From Acidobacteriota bacterium (GTDB lineage Bacteria; Acidobacteriota; Aminicenantia; Aminicenantales; Saccharicenantaceae): DNA of 64,000 bases. Position numbers and translations under genes: made by a program. The notes beneath the pieces are model-generated. The model saw only the letters and a list, made by a program, of their open reading frames with translations. It did not search any database and was not told the origin of the DNA. Location of the stretch: assembly GCA_022711665.1 (NCBI GenBank), contig JAKLEN010000003.1:62001-126000 (forward strand), given 5' to 3'. Below, in pieces: positions 32,411 through 42,618 of the stretch (position 1 is its first letter; each line of letters starts with the position of its first letter).

Positions 32411-32447
32411 GTTCAACGTTGAACGGCCGGCCGCGTTGGTCTAGAAT
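32411..32447 (+). promoter_or_regulatory. Promoter overlapped by a perfect 14-base palindrome
   Basis: TTGAAC (32419-32424), a 17-base spacer and TAGAAT (32442-32447) precede the GNAT-ABC operon. The palindrome GTTCAACGTTGAAC (32411-32424) covers the -35 box exactly, the position of a repressor operator. Confidence 0.5.
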
Positions 32448-32462
32448 GACGCGCGTAGCGGC

Positions 32463-33443
32463 ATGGAACCACTCGAAAAGACCGTCACCGTCCGGGACCG
32501 CCGGTTCCTCCTCCGGGTCGAGACCTCGGCCGATTGCGACGATTACCAGAAGTACGAGGACCTGCGCGAGGAGATCTGGAGCTTTCCCGAGGACCACCTG
32601 GCCAGCACCCGGAACATGATGTCCGAAAACTTCTTCTGCGACGGGGGGAGCCTGTTCATCGGGGCCTTCGTCGAGGCGGAGGGGGGCGGGTTCGAGACCG
32701 ACGGGCGCCACCTGGTTGGCTTCTGCTACGGCTTCGTCGGCGTCCGCGACAAGGAGGCCGGCTACCGCGATCCCCGGAACCTGCGCTTCTACGCCCAGTT
32801 CGCCGGCGTCCGCAAGGCCTGGCAGAGCTACGGGCTGGGCCTCCTGCTCAAGGAGTTCCAGCGCGAGATGGTCCTCGGCCGGCTCGGCGTCGGGACCATC
32901 ATCTGCACCTACGATCCGCTCACGGGGGTCAACGCCCAGCGCAACATCCACCATTTCGGCATGGATGTCCTCGATTACCTGGTGGCGACATGGGGCGCCT
33001 ACGGCGGCCTGCTCAACCGGGCCGACGTGCCGACCGACCGCTTCCTCATGTCCTGGGACCTGGAGAGGACCGGTCCGCCGCCGGGCCGCGACCCGGCGGC
33101 GGCGGGTTCCGGCCGGCCCGTCATCCGGACCGGGCGGCGGCGCCTGGCCGGCCGGAGCGGGGAGGCGGAGTTAGAGGTCGTCGAGGGCCTCGACCTCGAC
33201 GCCGGCGGCGACGTCCTGCTGGCGCCCATCCCGCTTGATTTCTACCGCCTGCTTCAGGAGACCGACGTCGACGACCCGGCCGTCCGGCGCGTCGCCGTGG
33301 ACTGGCGGCTGGCGACGCGGCAGGCCTTCCAATCGCTCTTCGCCCGGGGCTACAGGGTCGTCGATTTCCTCAAAGCCGGCCCTGGCGATCCGGTCAACCG
33401 CTACGTCCTGGCGCGCAGCGACCCGGCGGGACGCCGGGCATGA
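32463..33443 (+). CDS. GNAT-superfamily acetyltransferase-like protein (COG3375 type)
   Basis: The 326-residue protein has an N-terminal GNAT-like fold. LVGFCYGFVGVRD and LRFYAQFAGVRKAWQSYGLGLLLKEFQRE correspond to the acetyl-CoA-binding strand and the Q/RxxGxG/A loop (here QSYGLG). It then has ICTYDPLTGVNAQRNIHHFGM, typical of the predicted acetyltransferase group COG3375. The C-terminal third is less conserved. The acceptor is unknown. It overlaps the ABC ATPase gene by four bases, hinting at a shared function such as modification of an exported molecule. Confidence 0.8.
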   Translation: MEPLEKTVTVRDRRFLLRVETSADCDDYQKYEDLREEIWSFPEDHLASTRNMMSENFFCDGGSLFIGAFVEAEGGGFETDGRHLVGFCYGFVGVRDKEAGYRDPRNLRFYAQFAGVRKAWQSYGLGLLLKEFQREMVLGRLGVGTIICTYDPLTGVNAQRNIHHFGMDVLDYLVATWGAYGGLLNRADVPTDRFLMSWDLERTGPPPGRDPAAAGSGRPVIRTGRRRLAGRSGEAELEVVEGLDLDAGGDVLLAPIPLDFYRLLQETDVDDPAVRRVAVDWRLATRQAFQSLFARGYRVVDFLKAGPGDPVNRYVLARSDPAGRRA

Positions 33444-34138
33444 CCGACGCGCCTCTCGTCCGGGTCAGGGCCCTGGCCAGGACCTACGTCATCGGGGGCG
33501 TCCCCGTCGCGGCCCTGGCCGGCGTCGACCTCGACGTCGCCGCCGGGAGCTTCACCGCCGTCACCGGGGCCTCGGGCTCCGGCAAATCGACGCTGCTCAA
33601 CCTCCTCGGCGGGCTGGACACCCCCAGCGCCGGGACTATCGAGGTCGACGGGGCCCTGGTCTCGGGCCTGGACCGCGAGGCCCTGGCCCGCTACCGGAGG
33701 TCCGTCGTCGGCATGATCTTCCAGTCCTTCAACCTCGTCCCCTCCCGCACGGCCCTGGAGAACGTCGAGCTGCCGCTGGTCTTCGCCGGCGTGGACAAGA
33801 AGGAGCGTAAGCGCCGGGCGGCCGAGTTCCTCGACCGGGTCGGCCTCGGCGGCCGGACCGGGCACAGGCCGGCCGAGCTGTCCGGCGGGGAGCAGCAGCG
33901 CGTGGCCGTCGCCCGGGCCCTGATCAATGGGCCGCGGATCCTGCTGGCGGACGAGCCCACGGGCAACCTCGATTCCCGGACGGCGCGGGAGATCGTCGGG
34001 CTCCTGGACGGGCTCAACCGCGAGCGGCGGCTGACCGTCGTCATGGTCTCCCACGAGGAGAGCCTGGTCCGCGAATTCGCCCGCCGGATCGTCCGCCTGC
34101 GGGACGGCCGGATCGTCGACGGGGGAGACGCGGCATGA
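33440..34138 (+). CDS. ABC transporter ATP-binding protein (MacB/LolD type)
   Basis: The 232-residue ATPase has Walker A GASGSGKST, the Q-loop FQSFNLVPSRTALENV, the signature ELSGGEQQRVAVARAL, Walker B ILLADEPTGNLDS and the H-loop VSHEESL. The LADEPTGNLD form and the length are those of the MacB/LolD/FtsE type that works with FtsX-fold permeases in mechanotransmission rather than simple uptake. The genes before and after overlap it by four bases each, giving strict translational coupling. Confidence 0.94.
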   Translation: MTDAPLVRVRALARTYVIGGVPVAALAGVDLDVAAGSFTAVTGASGSGKSTLLNLLGGLDTPSAGTIEVDGALVSGLDREALARYRRSVVGMIFQSFNLVPSRTALENVELPLVFAGVDKKERKRRAAEFLDRVGLGGRTGHRPAELSGGEQQRVAVARALINGPRILLADEPTGNLDSRTAREIVGLLDGLNRERRLTVVMVSHEESLVREFARRIVRLRDGRIVDGGDAA

Positions 34139-35490
34139 GACCCGCCGACGCCGTCGATTTCGCCCTGGCCAGCCTGCGCCAGCGGCGCCTGCGGACCTTC
34201 CTGACCGCCTCGGGCGTCATGATCGGCATCGGCGCCCTGGTCTCGATGATCTCGTTCGGCAAGGGCCTGCAGAAGAACGTCACCCGGGCCTTCGAGGCCT
34301 CGGACCTGTTCACGACGGTCACGGTCCTGCCGGGCGGGGCGGAGAAGCCCGGCGGCGATCCCGACGGGAAGCCCCGGGCCAAAGCTCCCGGCCGCGCCGA
34401 CGCCCTGCTCGACGACGCGGCCGTCGCCGCGCTGGCGCGCCTCCCCGGCGTAGCCATGGCCTACCCGGACGTCAGCTTCCCTGCCCTGGTCGGCCTGGGC
34501 GACCGCCGGGAATTCCGGCTGGTCCAGGTTGTGCCCGCGGCCGCGGTCAATTCGAGCGCCCTGCGGATCCGGTGGGGCCGGGCTTATGGCTCGGACGACG
34601 AGAACGGCGTTGTCGTCAACCGGACCGTCCTGCGCCAGCTGGGGGAGACCGAGCCGGCAGCGGCCGTCGGCCGGACGATCCGGATCACGACCGTCTCGAT
34701 CGATCTGGCCCGGTTGGCCACGCTCAACCTGGCTTCGATCTTCTCCGGCGCGAGCTCCCCCGTCTCCCAGGAAACCGCCGAGTTCCCCATCGTCGGCGTG
34801 ACCGAAGTCATGGCTTTCGGGGGCGAGGGCGGCCTGGCCGAAAGCGCCGTGATGATCCCGCCCGGACCGGCGGGACGGATCAAACGGCTGCCCTTCTCCA
34901 GCGTCTGGGATCTCTTCCGCATCCGGGACGGCCGGATCGGCTATTCGGCCGCGACCGTCAGGCTGGCTTCGCTCCGCGACCTGGATCGCGTCCGGTCCAA
35001 GGTCCAGGACCTGGGCTTTGGCACCTTCGCCCTGGCCGACCAGCTCGAGGAGGTGACCAGGGCCTTCCGTTTCATGGACATGGCCCTGGCCGCCGTGGGC
35101 ATGATCGCCATCGTCGTCGCGGCGCTCGGCATCGTCAACACCATGATAATGTCCATCCTCGAGCGCTACCGGGAGATCGGCGTCATGAAGGCCGTCGGGG
35201 CCTCGGACGGCGACATCAAGCGCATCTTCTTCTTCGAGTCGGGTGCCATCGGCCTGGCCGGCGGGGCGGCCGGCTGCGTCCTGGGCTGGGCGACGAGCCT
35301 GCTCATCAACCGGTTGATCGATCTCTACCTGTCCCGCCAGGGCATGCCCCACGTGGCCTATTTCTCCTTCCCGGCCTGGATCTTCCTCGGCGCCGTCGCC
35401 TTCGCCGTCCTGGTCAGCCTGGCCTCCGGCATCTATCCGGCCCGGCGGGCCGCCCGCGTCGATCCCGTCGTCGCCCTGCGCCACGATTAG
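34135..35490 (+). CDS. MacB-like ABC transporter permease (FtsX fold)
   Basis: The 451-residue protein has one N-terminal transmembrane helix (RTFLTASGVMIGIGALVSMISFG), a large periplasmic domain (about residues 50-310, MacB_PCD type) and three C-terminal helices including MIAIVVAALGIVNTMIMSILERYREIGVMKAVGAS, the FtsX signature. It ends with GIYPARRAARVDPVVALRHD as usual. With the ATPase it forms a type VII ABC system, which may export an antibiotic or peptide, move lipoproteins or act in signalling. No outer-membrane or membrane-fusion partner is linked. Confidence 0.92.
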   Translation: MRPADAVDFALASLRQRRLRTFLTASGVMIGIGALVSMISFGKGLQKNVTRAFEASDLFTTVTVLPGGAEKPGGDPDGKPRAKAPGRADALLDDAAVAALARLPGVAMAYPDVSFPALVGLGDRREFRLVQVVPAAAVNSSALRIRWGRAYGSDDENGVVVNRTVLRQLGETEPAAAVGRTIRITTVSIDLARLATLNLASIFSGASSPVSQETAEFPIVGVTEVMAFGGEGGLAESAVMIPPGPAGRIKRLPFSSVWDLFRIRDGRIGYSAATVRLASLRDLDRVRSKVQDLGFGTFALADQLEEVTRAFRFMDMALAAVGMIAIVVAALGIVNTMIMSILERYREIGVMKAVGASDGDIKRIFFFESGAIGLAGGAAGCVLGWATSLLINRLIDLYLSRQGMPHVAYFSFPAWIFLGAVAFAVLVSLASGIYPARRAARVDPVVALRHD

Positions 35491-35563
35491 CCGGGACCGC
35501 CCCCGCATCCCCCCGTCCTCCGGAACGGCAAGGCGGCCTCCGTTCCCCGGGCCCGCTTTCTGC

Positions 35564-35569
35564 TATAAT
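35564..35569 (+). promoter_or_regulatory. TATAAT box upstream of the dipeptidase gene
   Basis: A perfect -10 hexamer lies 77 bases before the ATG at 35647. No convincing -35 element was seen. Confidence 0.4.
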
Positions 35570-35646
35570 GCGGCTCTTATGTGCGCCGCGACCGATCGCG
35601 CCAGGCAAAAGGGGAGAGCCGTCCCCGGGGGAACGAAGGAGAAGAC

Positions 35647-36888
35647 ATGAAGCCTTATCGCCATCTCGCCGTCTTCGGACCCATTCTCGGCTTGGCGCTG
35701 GCCGCCTGCGCCGTCTCCCCGGCGCCGCGGGGCGTCGAAGAGAGGGCCCGGGCCCTGCACCGGGAGATCCTGACCGTCGACACCCATTGCGACACGGCCT
35801 TCGGATTGCTGCGGTCGGACTGGAAGATTGGCGAACGCCACGATCCGGCCCTGCGGGCCAGCGGCAAGATCGACCTGCCGCGGATGAAGGACGGCGGCCT
35901 CGACGCCGAGTTCTTCGCCGCCTTCGTCGGCCAGGGGCCGCGCACCGCCGAGGGCTACGAAAAGGCCAAGATGAGCGCCCTGCGGGCCGTCGAGGCCGTG
36001 CGCCGGATGACCGAGGAGTACGCCTCGACGATCGGCCTGGCCGTCGACCCGGCCGGCGCCCGGCGCCTCAAGGCGGCCGGCCGGCTCACGGCTTTTATCG
36101 GCCTGGAGAACGGCTATCCCATCGGGCGCGACCTTTCGCTGGTCAAGGCCTTCTATGACCAGGGCGTCCGCTACATCACCCTGTGCCACTCGTCCGACAA
36201 CGACATCTGCGATTCCTCGACCGACCGTCGCGATCCCGAAGACAAGGGGCTGAGCGAATTCGGCCGCCAGGTGGTGGCCGAGTGCAACCGCCTGGGCATG
36301 ATCGTCGACATCTCGCACGCCTCGGACCGGTCCTTCTACGACGTCCTGGCCGCGTCCCAGGCCCCGATCATCGCCTCGCACTCGAGCTGCCGGGCCGTCT
36401 GCGACAATCCCCGGAACCTGAGCGACGACCAGATCCGGGCCCTGGCCCGGCGCGGCGGCGTCATCCAGATCTGCTTCCTCGGCGCCTACGTCAAGACCCC
36501 GCCGGTCATCCCCGAACGCGAGAAGGCCGTCAAAGAGATGGAGGCCAAGTACGGTCCGCTGCGCGACCTCAAGGACGAATCGCTGCGCCAGAAGGCCATG
36601 GCCGAGCGTGACGCCATCAACCGGCAGTACCCCCAGGCCCAGCCGACCGTTCGGGACCTCGTCGACCACATCGACCACGTCAAGAGGATCGTCGGCATCG
36701 ACTATGTCGGCATCGGGACCGATTTCGACGGCGGCGGCGGCGTCCTCGGCTGCAACGACGTGAGCGGCATGATCCATGTGACCGAGGAGCTTCTGCGCCG
36801 CGGCTACACCGACCGGGAGATCGCGAAGATCTGGGGCGGCAATTTTTTCAGGGTCTTCGAGAAGGTCATCGCCCAGGCCGGCAAGTAG
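35647..36888 (+). CDS. Membrane dipeptidase, peptidase family M19 (lipoprotein)
   Basis: ATG at 35647 follows GAAGGAGAAGAC. The 413-residue product starts with a lipoprotein signal (ILGLALAACAV). The M19 metal ligands are recognisable: TVDTHCDTAFG, FIGLENGYPIG with Glu, the His in IVDISHASD and IIASHSSCRAVCDNPRNLSD, and the conserved YVGIGTDFDGGGG. The enzyme would cleave dipeptides with a two-zinc centre in the periplasm. The next operon starts with a peptide-type binding protein, so a link to peptide metabolism is plausible. Confidence 0.92.
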   Translation: MKPYRHLAVFGPILGLALAACAVSPAPRGVEERARALHREILTVDTHCDTAFGLLRSDWKIGERHDPALRASGKIDLPRMKDGGLDAEFFAAFVGQGPRTAEGYEKAKMSALRAVEAVRRMTEEYASTIGLAVDPAGARRLKAAGRLTAFIGLENGYPIGRDLSLVKAFYDQGVRYITLCHSSDNDICDSSTDRRDPEDKGLSEFGRQVVAECNRLGMIVDISHASDRSFYDVLAASQAPIIASHSSCRAVCDNPRNLSDDQIRALARRGGVIQICFLGAYVKTPPVIPEREKAVKEMEAKYGPLRDLKDESLRQKAMAERDAINRQYPQAQPTVRDLVDHIDHVKRIVGIDYVGIGTDFDGGGGVLGCNDVSGMIHVTEELLRRGYTDREIAKIWGGNFFRVFEKVIAQAGK

Positions 36889-36906
36889 CCGGCTCTCCCG
36901 GTCCGT

Positions 36907-36935
36907 CCCGGATGTAAAGCCGTTTTACACCCGGG
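36907..36935. promoter_or_regulatory. Extended inverted repeat with TGTAAA arms (candidate NtrC-type activator site)
   Basis: TGTAAA (36913-36918) and TTTACA (36924-36929) form a perfect dyad with a five-base centre, extended outward by CCCGG and CCGGG. The centre lies about 95 bases before the predicted sigma-54 start, the usual distance for an enhancer. The same TGTAAA half-sites recur upstream of the second sigma-54 promoter at 41590. Confidence 0.6.
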
Positions 36936-36989
36936 CCGCCGTCGCGCCAGCTGTTCTTTTATTATCTGCAGGATACGCGTGACGTCCGG

Positions 36990-37005
36990 TGGCATGATCC
37001 TTGCT
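36990..37005 (+). promoter_or_regulatory. Sigma-54 promoter of the sensor operon
   Basis: TGGCATG (36990-36996), four bases, then TTGCT (37001-37005), with the GG and GC pairs exactly twelve positions apart. The first gene of the operon starts 66 bases downstream. Confidence 0.75.
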
Positions 37006-37070
37006 CCGGCCATGGGGGGGAAGCGAAATGTGCATTTTCCGGCCGATTTCGCTATCATGAGGGCGCTCCC

Positions 37071-38696
37071 ATGATCATCGCCGGCCGAGCCCGCGTCCTG
37101 CCCGCCGGGCTGTCCTTCCTTCTTGCGGCCTCGCTTCTCTCGGCCGGCCCGGTCCGGCCGCGCTCCCAGGACGTCAAGGAGCTGCCGCGCTACGGCGGGA
37201 CCTTCCGGATCAAGGGCTTTTCCGCCCCGTTCAACCAGATCTTCGACCCGGCCGGCCCGGCCCACCATTTCATCACCGAGCAGCTTTTCGACGGGCTGGT
37301 CAAGTTCGACGGCCGCTTCCATCCGATGCCCGCCCTGGCCGAGTACTGGACGATCACCGACGGCGGGACCCGCATCGTCTTCCACCTCCGCCGCGGCGTC
37401 CGCTTCCACAACGGCCGCGAGCTCGCGGCCGACGACGTCAAGTTCTCGCTCGAGCGCCTGGTCAAGGACCGGCCGGACAACTCCTTGGCCCGGCTGTTCG
37501 CCGGCAAGGTCGTCGGCGCCGAGGAGTACCGGGCCGGCCAGGCCGCCGAGGTCGACGGCTTCCGGGTTCTCGATCCCGCGACCTTCGAGATCCGCTGGCT
37601 GAGGCCGTACGTGGCCGGGCTCTACCTCCTGGGCATGTACGCCTGTAAGATCCTGCCGCGCGACCTCGTCGAGGGCCAGGGCCGGAGCTTCTTTTACCGG
37701 CCGGTGGGCACCGGCCCCTTCAAGTTCGCCGAGTGGCTCCGGGGCCCCCAGCTGGAGATCCTGGGCGTCCGACTGGAGCGGAACCAGGATTACCATGACG
37801 GGCCGCCGTTCCTGGCCGCCCTCGAGTACAGCCCCCATTTCACCGACGAGCAGTTCCTGTCCGGCGACATCCACCTGGTCTCGGTGACCTCGGAGCGGTT
37901 GCTCCGCGGCGGCTTCCGCGTCCTGGAGAACGGCACCCTCAAGTCCTACTTCCTGGCCTTCAGCTGCGACATCCCGCCCCTCGACCGGCCCGAGGTCCGC
38001 CGGGCCCTGGCCCTGGGCCTGGACAAGGCCCGCCTGGCCGCCGCCAGCGACCAGCCGGGGACGCTCCACCAGGTCCTGGACAACTTCATCCCGCCCTACC
38101 TGCCCGGGTTCTTCCCCCGGGCCGCCGAGCCGTTCACCGACGTCGACGCGGCCAGGCTTCTCCTCGACCGGCTCCTGCCGGTCGGCGGCCGCAAGGCGCT
38201 GAAGCTGACGCTCCTCTACGACGGGCCGAAGACCGACGAAACGTCCGGCTTCGCCCGGGAGCTGGGGCGCCAGCTGGAGGCGCTGGGGATCGGGCTCGAC
38301 GTCCGCTCCCTCCGCCGGCCGGAGGACGCCCGGGCCGTCCGCCAACCCTACCTCCGGTTCCTGGCCTACGACATGGACTTTCCGGACCCGGAGAACATCC
38401 TCCTGCCCCTGTTCTACTCGGGCTCGCCGGCCAACGCCATGAGCTCGCGCTACGACGATCCCCGCCTGGACGATCTCCTCGAGCGCTCCGCGGCCGAGAC
38501 GAGCTGGGAGCGGCGGACGGACCTCTTCCGGACCATGGAGAAGATTTTGCTCGAGGAGGCGCCGGCCGTCCCCCTCTTCACCGAGAGGATCCGCATCGCC
38601 GTCCAGCCGCAGGTCCGCGGCATCGAGCTGCCGGCCATGGGCTTCATCTTCCTCGACGCCAGGCGCATCTGGCTGGGAACGGAGGGGCGGCGGTGA
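37071..38696 (+). CDS. Peptide-type solute-binding protein (SBP family 5) without transporter
   Basis: The 541-residue protein has a Sec signal peptide (LSFLLAASLLSAGPV) and an SBP_bac_5 domain: RYGGTFRIKGF, LFDGLVKFDGRFHPMPALAEYW, the family signature VFHLRRGVRFHNGRELAADDVKFSLERL, then GTGPFKFAEW and RALALGLDKARLA. It would bind oligopeptides, nickel complexes or sugars in the periplasm. No permease or ATPase is nearby. Instead the stop overlaps a sensor kinase gene by four bases, so the protein probably serves as the sensory input of that kinase. Confidence 0.88.
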   Translation: MIIAGRARVLPAGLSFLLAASLLSAGPVRPRSQDVKELPRYGGTFRIKGFSAPFNQIFDPAGPAHHFITEQLFDGLVKFDGRFHPMPALAEYWTITDGGTRIVFHLRRGVRFHNGRELAADDVKFSLERLVKDRPDNSLARLFAGKVVGAEEYRAGQAAEVDGFRVLDPATFEIRWLRPYVAGLYLLGMYACKILPRDLVEGQGRSFFYRPVGTGPFKFAEWLRGPQLEILGVRLERNQDYHDGPPFLAALEYSPHFTDEQFLSGDIHLVSVTSERLLRGGFRVLENGTLKSYFLAFSCDIPPLDRPEVRRALALGLDKARLAAASDQPGTLHQVLDNFIPPYLPGFFPRAAEPFTDVDAARLLLDRLLPVGGRKALKLTLLYDGPKTDETSGFARELGRQLEALGIGLDVRSLRRPEDARAVRQPYLRFLAYDMDFPDPENILLPLFYSGSPANAMSSRYDDPRLDDLLERSAAETSWERRTDLFRTMEKILLEEAPAVPLFTERIRIAVQPQVRGIELPAMGFIFLDARRIWLGTEGRR

Positions 38697-40146
38697 AGCT
38701 GAAGATCTCGATCTACACCCGCCTGGTCTTCTGGATCGCCCTGCTCATCGTCCTGCTCTTCGGCGCGATCCTCTTCGTCATCCAGATCCGCGAGGCCCGG
38801 ATCCTGCAGGACGAGACCGAGGCCCGGGTGATGCTCCAGGCCCGGTATATCGCCGACGCCAACCTGCTGTCGCTCTCCCTGCAGGACTGGCAGGCCGTCC
38901 AGAAGTACGTCGACGAGCACATCTCCGGCGACCTGAACTACATCGTCGTTTACGACCGGACGGGGCAGCCGGCGGTCTGGAACGACCTCGTCCGCGACCA
39001 CCGCGAGATCGTCTTCGAGAGCCTGCTCTCGGACGACATGGCGCCCGACGTGAAAGAGTCCGTGATCCGCCGGCTGACGCTGCGCGAAGCCCCGGTCCGG
39101 GTCCGCGAGGTCGAGGTCTTCGCCTATTCGCAGGCCGCCGGGCGCTGGGGCTCGGTCAAGGTCGGCTGGTCCCTCGAGCCCATGTACGACCGGCTGCGCG
39201 ACATCCAAAAGGTCCTCCTGCTCATCGGCCTGGCCGGCTTCCTCTTCGGCATCGGTGCGGCGGCCTTCCTGGCCCGGCGCATCACCCGGCCGCTGCACCG
39301 CCTTGTCGAGGGCACGGTCCGCATCGCCCAGGGGGATTTTTCACAGCCCATCGTCGACACCTCCCGGGACGAGATCGGCGACCTGGCCCGCAGCTTCAAC
39401 GAGATGACCGGCCAGCTGGTCCAGACCCGGGAGCGCATGGACGACGCCAACCGCCGCCTCGTCCAGCACGAGAAGCTGGCCTCGATCGGGCGCATGGCGG
39501 CCACCATCGCCCACGAGATCCGCAATCCCCTGACCTCGGTCAAGCTGAACATCCAGAAGGTGGCCGAGGAGGAGGCCTTCGCCGAGACGGTCCGGGCCCA
39601 CATCGACCTGTCTCTCGAGGGCATCGACCAGATCGAGCGGTTCATCAAGGAGCTGCTCAACTTCACCCGGGTCCAGGAGCTCAGCCTGGAGCGCTGGCCG
39701 GTCGAGCAGATCGTCGACGAGTCCCTCAAGGTCGTCCGGGACACCCTGGCCCAGAAGGACATCGCCGTCGAGCGTTCCTGCCCCCCCGGGCTGCCGGCCA
39801 TCCTGGCCGACGCCGACAAGCTCCGCCAGGTCTTCCTCAACGTCCTCCGCAACGCCCACGAGGCCCTGGAACCCGGCGGCACGATCCGCATAGCCTGCGA
39901 CGCGGTCGCCGGCGAGGGGCGTACCATGGTCCGGGTGCGGATCGCCGACGACGGCCCGGGCATCCCGGAGAAGGACCGGCCTAACATCTTCGAGCCTTTC
40001 TACACGACCAAGCCCTCGGGCTTCGGGCTCGGCCTGGCCAACGCCCGCAAGATCGTCGAGCAGCACCGCGGCTCCATCGCCGTCGGCGAGACGGGCGGGC
40101 CGGGCTGCGAGTTCGTCATCCTCATCCCCGCCGCCGAGGAGGCCGC

Positions 40147-40150
<4 letters not shown>
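38693..40150 (+). CDS. Membrane sensor histidine kinase (HAMP, HisKA, HATPase)
   Basis: The GTG start overlaps the binding-protein stop by four bases. The 485-residue kinase has a first transmembrane helix (LVFWIALLIVLLFGAILFVI), a periplasmic sensor of about 130 residues, a second helix (VLLLIGLAGFLFGIGAAAF), a HAMP linker (RRITRPLHRLVEGTVRIAQG), the phospho-acceptor His274 in HEIRNPLTSVKLN, and the ATPase boxes NVLRNAHEAL, DDGPGIP and GFGLGLANA. It would phosphorylate the NtrC-type regulator encoded next, with a four-base overlap. Confidence 0.95.
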
Positions 40151-41493
<1,343 letters not shown>

Positions 41494-41502
41494 ACGGCCG
41501 GC

Positions 41503-41528
41503 TGTAAACGCCTCGGCGGGGCTGTAAA
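41503..41528 (+). promoter_or_regulatory. Two GGCTGTAAA direct repeats 20 bases apart (candidate activator sites)
   Basis: TGTAAA occurs at 41503-41508 and 41523-41528, each inside GGCTGTAAA. The 20-base spacing puts both on the same face of the helix, about 110 and 90 bases before the predicted sigma-54 start. They begin ten bases after the stop codon of the regulator gene. Confidence 0.55.
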
Positions 41529-41589
41529 GAACCTGTCCGAAAGGGCTCTCCGGGAATCCCTCCTTTCCCCTGACGGTTGGCCCGGGGAT

Positions 41590-41605
41590 TGGCACAAAAC
41601 GTGCT
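41590..41605 (+). promoter_or_regulatory. Sigma-54 promoter of the stand-alone receiver gene
   Basis: TGGCAC (41590-41595), five bases, then GTGCT (41601-41605). The GG and GC pairs have the required spacing. The ATG is 35 bases downstream. Confidence 0.7.
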
Positions 41606-41639
41606 AATAAGGAAGGTGGCCGCAAGGAAGAGGCCCCTT

Positions 41640-42023
41640 ATGACGACCAAGAAGATCATTCTCGTCGACGACGACGAAACCGTCCGCAAGACGTTCACCC
41701 TGTTGCTTGCCAAGAAATACAGGGTCGAGTCCCTGAAGGACCCCCGGCAAGCCCTGGCCAAGGTCAAGGCCTCGCCCGCCGACCTGATCATCGCCGATTA
41801 CCGGCTGCCGTACTTCAACGGCCTGGAGCTCATCAAGCGGCTGCGCGAGAACGGCTTCGAGGGCGAGGCCATGCTCATCACGGCCCACCCGGACGACATC
41901 CGGATCGAGGACCTGGGCCGGTTCTCCATCAGCCATTTCTTCGTCAAGCCGCTCGACCTGAACGTTCTCAACCTGTCGATCGACCGGCTGCTCCAGCCGA
42001 ACCCCCTCGAGACCTCCGCTTAA
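41640..42023 (+). CDS. Stand-alone response regulator receiver domain
   Basis: ATG at 41640 follows AAGGAAGAGG; an earlier in-frame ATG at 41577 would lie upstream of the sigma-54 promoter. The 127 residues are a single receiver domain: acidic triad VDDDET (Asp10-12), phospho-acceptor Asp53 in LIIADYRLP, Thr in MLITAHPDD and Lys in HFFVKPLDL. There is no output domain. Its own sigma-54 promoter places it under control of the NtrC-type regulator, so it may act as a phosphate sink or as a relay to other proteins. Confidence 0.9.
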   Translation: MTTKKIILVDDDETVRKTFTLLLAKKYRVESLKDPRQALAKVKASPADLIIADYRLPYFNGLELIKRLRENGFEGEAMLITAHPDDIRIEDLGRFSISHFFVKPLDLNVLNLSIDRLLQPNPLETSA

Positions 42024-42026
42024 GAA

Positions 42027-42180
42027 GGGGTCAAACCTAAACCTTTCTACCTATCCGGTCCCTCCGGGCGATCGATCCTGCCGGATAAGCAAGAAGGGGT
42101 CAAACCTAAACCTTTTAACTTATCCTGGTCTCTGGGGGATCTATCCCGCCGGACAAGTTAAAAGGTTTAGGTTTGACCCC
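42027..42180. repeat. Cluster of three GGGGTCAAACC repeats, locus B
   Basis: Plus-strand copies begin at 42027 and 42096 (period 69, each preceded by AAGAA), and a reverse copy occupies 42151-42180. Each reads GGGGTCAAACCTAAACC followed by a TTTTAACTTATCC-like stretch. The second and third copies form a hairpin of about 25 base pairs. The first begins three bases after the stop codon of the receiver gene. The sequence is the same as at 23314-23460, 19 kb away. Confidence 0.87.
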
Positions 42181-42303
42181 CTCTTTTCTTTACATTTTAC
42201 GGGCTTGCCGGCTCCGGCTACAGGGGAGGCCGCTTGGCACGGAATCCGCAATTCAGAGGGTTGGTTCCAGATACCCTTCCATAACCCTCCTTCTTTTGTT
42301 CCG

Positions 42304-42347
42304 GAGCGAGGGGGGCCGAGGCCGGCGCCCCTCGCTCTCCTTTTTTT
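42304..42347 (+). terminator. Rho-independent terminator
   Basis: GAGCGAGGGG (42304-42313) pairs perfectly with CCCCTCGCTC (42328-42337). Seven T residues follow at 42341-42347. A dispersed element begins two bases later. Confidence 0.8.
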
Positions 42348-42348
42348 A

Positions 42349-42541
42349 GTTCTTCTCCCATCTCCGGGATTCCCTCTCACGGCGGCGATGCGCGTTGCCT
42401 CGATGATCCCCGTTGCTGGAGAGGGGGACCCGCGAAGCGGGGGGGAACCGTGCAAACTGGTTCCCAGGGGGGCCGGGGAGCAAGAGGCAATGCACTGAGC
42501 CAAGCCGGAGAGAGGGATCCTCCCGGAGATGGGAGAAGAAC
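42349..42541. repeat. Terminator-associated element, copy 2, with perfect 21-base inverted ends
   Basis: Bases 42349-42369 and 42521-42541 are perfect reverse complements (GTTCTTCTCCCATCTCC... inward). The 151-base interior holds further complementary pairs: GCGTTGCCTC near the left arm with GAGGCAATGC near the right, CCCGC with GCGGG (around 42430-42440), and GGGAACC with GGTTCCC (around 42443-42465). As single-stranded RNA or DNA it would fold as a closed multi-branched structure. No open frame fills it. Confidence 0.85.
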
Positions 42542-42588
42542 CTGTTATTTTGCCCCGCCCGACGGCCGCAGCGGCAGCCTCTCCTTCG

Positions 42589-42618
42589 TTGACTCCGTCT
42601 CCGCTGCTGGTGTAGCAT
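42589..42618 (+). promoter_or_regulatory. Promoter of pyrB
   Basis: TTGACT (42589-42594), an 18-base spacer and TAGCAT (42613-42618), followed by a GGAAGGAGAGAG ribosome binding site. Confidence 0.55.

Noticed and set aside
42421..42490. Possible group II intron fragment inside the terminator-associated element, suggested by a GTGC-containing hairpin and insertion after terminators
   Set aside because: No domain V-like hairpin, no reverse transcriptase frame and no GUGYG 5' boundary were identified. The terminator preference resembles group IIC introns but the sequence does not.
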